Origin: Actinomycetota bacterium
GTDB taxonomy: Bacteria > Actinomycetota > Actinomycetes > UBA12327
Reading direction: 5' to 3'
Assembly: GCA_026392555.1 (NCBI GenBank)
Contig: JAPLBW010000207.1
Location: 1 to 8,550 of the forward strand
DNA length: 8,550 bases
Translations under genes and position numbers: made by a program
Notes under the pieces: model-generated
Databases searched by the model: none
What the model was told of the DNA's origin: nothing
Seen by the model: the letters and a program-made list of their open reading frames with translations, nothing else
Part shown: piece by piece, positions 6,450 to 8,550 of the stretch
Position numbering within the stretch: the first letter of the stretch is position 1
How the letters are laid out: every line of letters begins with the position of its first letter

Positions 6450-6659
6450 TTACAGCTTGGAAAGTTTGGTGAAAGGGCTGACGATTCGCCTTTGGTGGGA
6501 GCCGAAATTGACCGTTACGGCGATCGCTGGCTCGACATTGGTGACCGTTCCCAGGCCGTGGGAGTCGTGGGACACCCGCTCATTGAGTTCAAAGACCTTG
6601 GCCTCAACAGGCACCCGGTTCTTGTTGAACGGGCTGCTGGGCAATTCACGGGCGCTCAT
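6450..6659 (-). CDS. Small SH3/Tudor-like conserved actinobacterial protein
   Basis: This gives 69 residues. The C-terminal 45 residues form a compact pattern: FELNERVSHDSHGLGTVTNVEP, then AVTVNFGSHQRRIVSPFTKLSKL. It resembles small actinobacterial hypothetical proteins and, in layout (RVxHxxxGxGxV...VxF...RxxxxxxKLxKL), the Tudor-like C-terminal domain of UvrD/PcrA helicases and CarD-type barrels. A role in binding RNA polymerase or nucleic acid would be an inference from that fold only. The ATG at 6659 is bounded by an in-frame TGA three bases upstream. No Shine-Dalgarno is visible, and the GTG at residue 16 is an alternative start, since residues 1-20 look unconserved. Both neighbours code for surface proteins, so this gene is probably unrelated to them. 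Confidence 0.75.
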   Translation of the reverse strand: MSARELPSSPFNKNRVPVEAKVFELNERVSHDSHGLGTVTNVEPAIAVTVNFGSHQRRIVSPFTKLSKL

Positions 6660-6768
6660 GGAGTCATCACGTGTTCAGTATGACCCCGACGCGAATGAGG
6701 CGCACCAGTGGGGCTTCAAGCCAGGCCTCCTTCTCGGCAGCGGCGATGAATCAGGGAAGGATGAGCAC

Positions 6769-6787
6769 GGGGAATGGCCAAATCCCC
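6769..6787. other. Small inverted repeat in the divergent intergenic region
   Basis: GGGGA and TCCCC arms surround a 9-base centre containing the palindrome TGGCCA. It lies 85 bp before the first lipoprotein start and 110 bp before the divergent small gene. It may be an operator or a leader hairpin. The surrounding 6660-6871 region otherwise shows only a weak TTGAGT (6813-6818) with TACCAC 17 bases later as a possible promoter. Confidence 0.25.
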
Positions 6788-6871
6788 ACGCCCACAGGGA
6801 TTACCCGCTACCTTGAGTAAATCTAGTCAGTCCGATACCACGGATTGACACTTTCTGGAGAAGGACCTTTC

Positions 6872-7597
6872 GTGAAAAAGCAAACCAAAGTCTTCGCCCT
6901 CATCGGTGCGGTAGTGGCCAGTGCCGTCGCCCTGAGTGGCTGTGCGTACCTTCAACTTGCTCTAAAAATTTCGGCCAAGGCCGACGGGAATATCAACTTG
7001 TCCACGTACCGCGATAGCGGTATCGCCGGTCCTCTTAGCGGCGCAATTCCCGCGGGAAGCCAGATCACTCCCGGCGGATCAACTGGAACGGCCAAGATCA
7101 AGCTTGATGCAAGCTACGACGGTGGCAACTGGAACGTTAACGGAACCTACAGTGATGGAGCCGTCCGCTTTAAGTTCAAGGGTTACAACCTGTTGGACAC
7201 GTTCTCGAACTTACGCACCAAGGCCGACTCGGAGGTCAATCCTTACACCAGTACCCAAAAGGGCGGCCTGTGTATTCCTGTGATTTCGAACTACATCAGC
7301 ACAAACTCAGCGATGCCTGGTACCGGTGTTGTGGAGTTTGAAGTCTGCGACGCCCCAGGTTCTGGCAGCGGAAGCTCGCCAAGTTGGACTGACCCTGATT
7401 ACATCGGAGTCTATGTTCCCTACCTAGGCAGTGGGATGGACGCTAACCCCTTTGCCAATTACCTCAGTGGCGGCACAGTCGCAGGTTATAGGGGTGGCAG
7501 TGGCGCAACCGTCAGAGTGACCACCCCCAATAGCGTTCCCAGTTACAGCCCAACGCCTACGTGGCCATCACCTGGCGCATCCCCGACTAATCCCTAA
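6872..7597 (+). CDS. Lipoprotein of unrecognised family, paralogue 1
   Basis: This gives 241 residues starting with GTG at 6872, chosen because AAGGA (6861-6865, within GGAGAAGGA) sits six bases upstream. The upstream in-frame TTG at 6845 has none. The N-terminus is a classic lipoprotein signal: KK-x-x-K, hydrophobic core (residues 7-20), lipobox LSGC with acylated Cys24. The mature part has KADGNI (36-41), a YDGGNWNVNGTYSDGAVRFKF strand block (82-102), Cys134 and Cys159 that probably pair, MPGTGVVEF (148-156), a DPDYIGVYVP strand (174-183) and ANYLSGG (195-201). It ends in a Pro/Ser/Thr-rich tail. I do not recognise the family; the layout of the last strands loosely recalls secreted beta-sandwich domains. 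It would face outward on the membrane. It is about 58% identical by hand alignment to the next gene. Confidence 0.88.
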   Translation: MKKQTKVFALIGAVVASAVALSGCAYLQLALKISAKADGNINLSTYRDSGIAGPLSGAIPAGSQITPGGSTGTAKIKLDASYDGGNWNVNGTYSDGAVRFKFKGYNLLDTFSNLRTKADSEVNPYTSTQKGGLCIPVISNYISTNSAMPGTGVVEFEVCDAPGSGSGSSPSWTDPDYIGVYVPYLGSGMDANPFANYLSGGTVAGYRGGSGATVRVTTPNSVPSYSPTPTWPSPGASPTNP

Positions 7598-7606
7598 CTA
7601 GGCAAT

Positions 7607-7650
7607 GAATAATCCCCGCCTGCTGGAACATCAGCGGGTGGGGATTATTC
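7607..7650. terminator. Strong 19-bp hairpin after lipoprotein 1
   Basis: GAATAATCCCC (7607-7617) pairs perfectly with GGGGATTATTC (7640-7650), and an inner 8-bp stem (7618-7625 with 7632-7639, including two G-U pairs) closes a 6-base loop GAACAT. It starts nine bases after the stop codon. The near-perfect symmetry lets it work in both directions, though only TTATTC follows the G-run. It separates the two paralogues, implying the second has its own promoter. Confidence 0.85.
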
Positions 7651-7701
7651 GTGCGTAAGCACGGCTGCCAAGAGTCCAGATCGCTACGTACCTATTCAGC
7701 A

Positions 7702-7715
7702 TTTGGGGACCCAAA
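7702..7715. promoter_or_regulatory. Inverted repeat upstream of lipoprotein 2, possible operator
   Basis: TTTGGG and CCCAAA arms with a 2-base centre make a perfect 6-2-6 repeat, 65 bp before the GTG at 7781. A TAnnnT hexamer TACGTT (7731-7736) downstream could be a -10 box, putting the repeat over the -35 region. No equivalent repeat is seen before paralogue 1. Function is inferred from position only. Confidence 0.3.
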
Positions 7716-7780
7716 AGCAATCATGAGCACTACGTTGATTAAACGCCGGTTCCTCAAGGCCTCAGCAGAAGGACTCACTT

Positions 7781-8527
7781 GTGAAAAGACACACCAGGGC
7801 ACTTGCACTCATTAGCGCTGTGGTGGCTTCTGCCGTGGTGCTCAGCGGATGCGCATACGTCACGCTAGCGACAAAGGTTTCGACGAAAGCTGATGGAAAT
7901 ATCAGCCTTAGTTCCTACCGCACCAGCGATTATCTTGGTCTCGGAGACTTCATTCCTACCGGCCCGCAGATCACACCCGGTGGATCGCGCGGTACGGCCA
8001 AGGTCGAACTTGATGCTTCGTTTGATCGTGGTAACTGGAACATTGACGGCACCTATAGCGATGGCGCTGTGCGCTTCACATTCAAGGGTTTCAGCGTGCG
8101 GGAGCTTTACATCAATACCAGAACCACAGCAGATCAGGAAGTTTCTCAAATTCCCACCACCACTTCTATAGGTGGAAGGTGTGAGAGTTTTACCTCCAAC
8201 TACCTCAGTACTAACGCAAAAATGCCAGGTACGGGGCTGGTCAAGTTTGTAGTCTGTGATGCACCCGGATCGCGTAGCGGCGGTTCTCCCATCTGGCAAG
8301 GCCCTGACTACATCCAGGTCTTCATTCCCCAATCAGGTCCGGGAGCGGATGCAAACCCTTACGCCAACTACCTCAGTGGTGGAAGAGTGACTGGGCGCGA
8401 GCGCAGCAGTGGTGTAACGAACTCCAGGACTGCGCCGAGCTCAGTACCCGATTTCACCCCGACTCCCACTTGGCCAGCTCCCCCATCGGTACCTGCAGAC
8501 TGCTGCGGATCCTGCTTCTGCCCCTAA
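7781..8527 (+). CDS. Lipoprotein of unrecognised family, paralogue 2, with Cys-rich C-terminal tail
   Basis: This gives 248 residues from GTG at 7781, with AGAAGGA (7767-7773) seven bases upstream; start codon, leader and signal peptide mirror paralogue 1. Lipobox LSGC puts the acylated Cys at 24. Conserved with the neighbour are KADGNI, the GNWN-x-x-GTYSDGAVRF block, Cys134 and Cys159, MPGTG, VCDAPGS (158-164), PDYI, DANP-x-ANYLSGG and the PTPTWP tail motif. After that motif it ends in ADCCGSCFCP, four cysteines (241, 242, 245, 247) that paralogue 1 lacks. The frame one base over gives an Ala/Pro/Ser-rich ending to a TAG at 8541-8543, so a late frameshift is possible. Family and function are unknown; localisation at the outer face of the membrane is a confident inference from the lipobox. 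Confidence 0.88.
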   Translation: MKRHTRALALISAVVASAVVLSGCAYVTLATKVSTKADGNISLSSYRTSDYLGLGDFIPTGPQITPGGSRGTAKVELDASFDRGNWNIDGTYSDGAVRFTFKGFSVRELYINTRTTADQEVSQIPTTTSIGGRCESFTSNYLSTNAKMPGTGLVKFVVCDAPGSRSGGSPIWQGPDYIQVFIPQSGPGADANPYANYLSGGRVTGRERSSGVTNSRTAPSSVPDFTPTPTWPAPPSVPADCCGSCFCP

Positions 8528-8550
8528 CGAGCAATCTGGGTAGTCCAGGC

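Noticed and set aside
6388..6816. 142-codon plus-strand ORF across the small gene
   Set aside because: It is antisense to the conserved SH3/Tudor-like protein and runs through intergenic hairpins, with no domain and no ribosome-binding site.
6845..6850. Perfect TTGACA taken as a -35 box for lipoprotein 1
   Set aside because: A -10 box 17 bases later would fall on the start codon (TTTCGT at 6868-6873), leaving no leader for the clear Shine-Dalgarno.
7865..8332. 155-codon minus-strand ORF inside lipoprotein 2
   Set aside because: It is antisense to residues conserved between the two paralogues, and no equivalent ORF is present opposite lipoprotein 1.
2777..8527. A multi-gene defence or secretion island linking propeller protein, small barrel protein and lipoproteins
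   Set aside because: No nuclease, ATPase, toxin, transposase or integrase is present, and the genes are on opposite strands with separate promoters and terminators. Proximity alone does not support a system.

Overview
The window looks like a chromosomal segment from a moderately GC-rich member of the Actinomycetota. The evidence is an actinobacterial-type topoisomerase IV B subunit with an EGDSALGTAK TOPRIM motif, a divergently placed DUF7455-type zinc-ribbon protein, a small 'HDSHGLG' SH3/Tudor-like protein, a WxL-like wall-binding domain, and GTG-started lipoproteins. The genus cannot be fixed from sequence alone.

Layout. Positions 1-267 (+) hold the 3' end of a beta-carbonic anhydrase-type gene cut by the window edge. 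Its stop codon shares a TTAA palindrome with the stop of the convergent parE (264-2354, -). A 156-bp intergenic region separates parE from the small divergent DUF7455-like gene (2511-2726, +). From 2777 to 6249 (-) lies one large gene for a secreted surface protein: signal peptide, seven RCC1 repeats (a complete beta-propeller), three IPT/TIG-like modules of about 165-200 residues, and a C-terminal WxL-like domain. In this sequence it is split by two apparent +1 frameshifts, one inside the signal-peptide region and one just before the WxL domain. Upstream on the same strand is a 69-residue SH3/Tudor-like protein (6450-6659). On the plus strand follow two tandem paralogous lipoprotein genes (6872-7597 and 7781-8527), separated by a very strong hairpin with a 19-bp stem.

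How it fits together. The left third is housekeeping: CO2/bicarbonate chemistry and chromosome decatenation. The right two thirds are cell-surface accessory genes: a wall-associated, disulfide-rich propeller protein and two membrane-anchored lipoproteins of unrecognised family. They are on opposite strands with separate regulatory regions, so working together is only a guess from proximity. The most noteworthy points are the domain architecture and double frameshift of the propeller gene, and the duplicated lipoprotein family, whose second copy ends in a Cys-rich tail that may itself come from a frameshift. I found no tRNA, rRNA, CRISPR array, transposase or phage gene.
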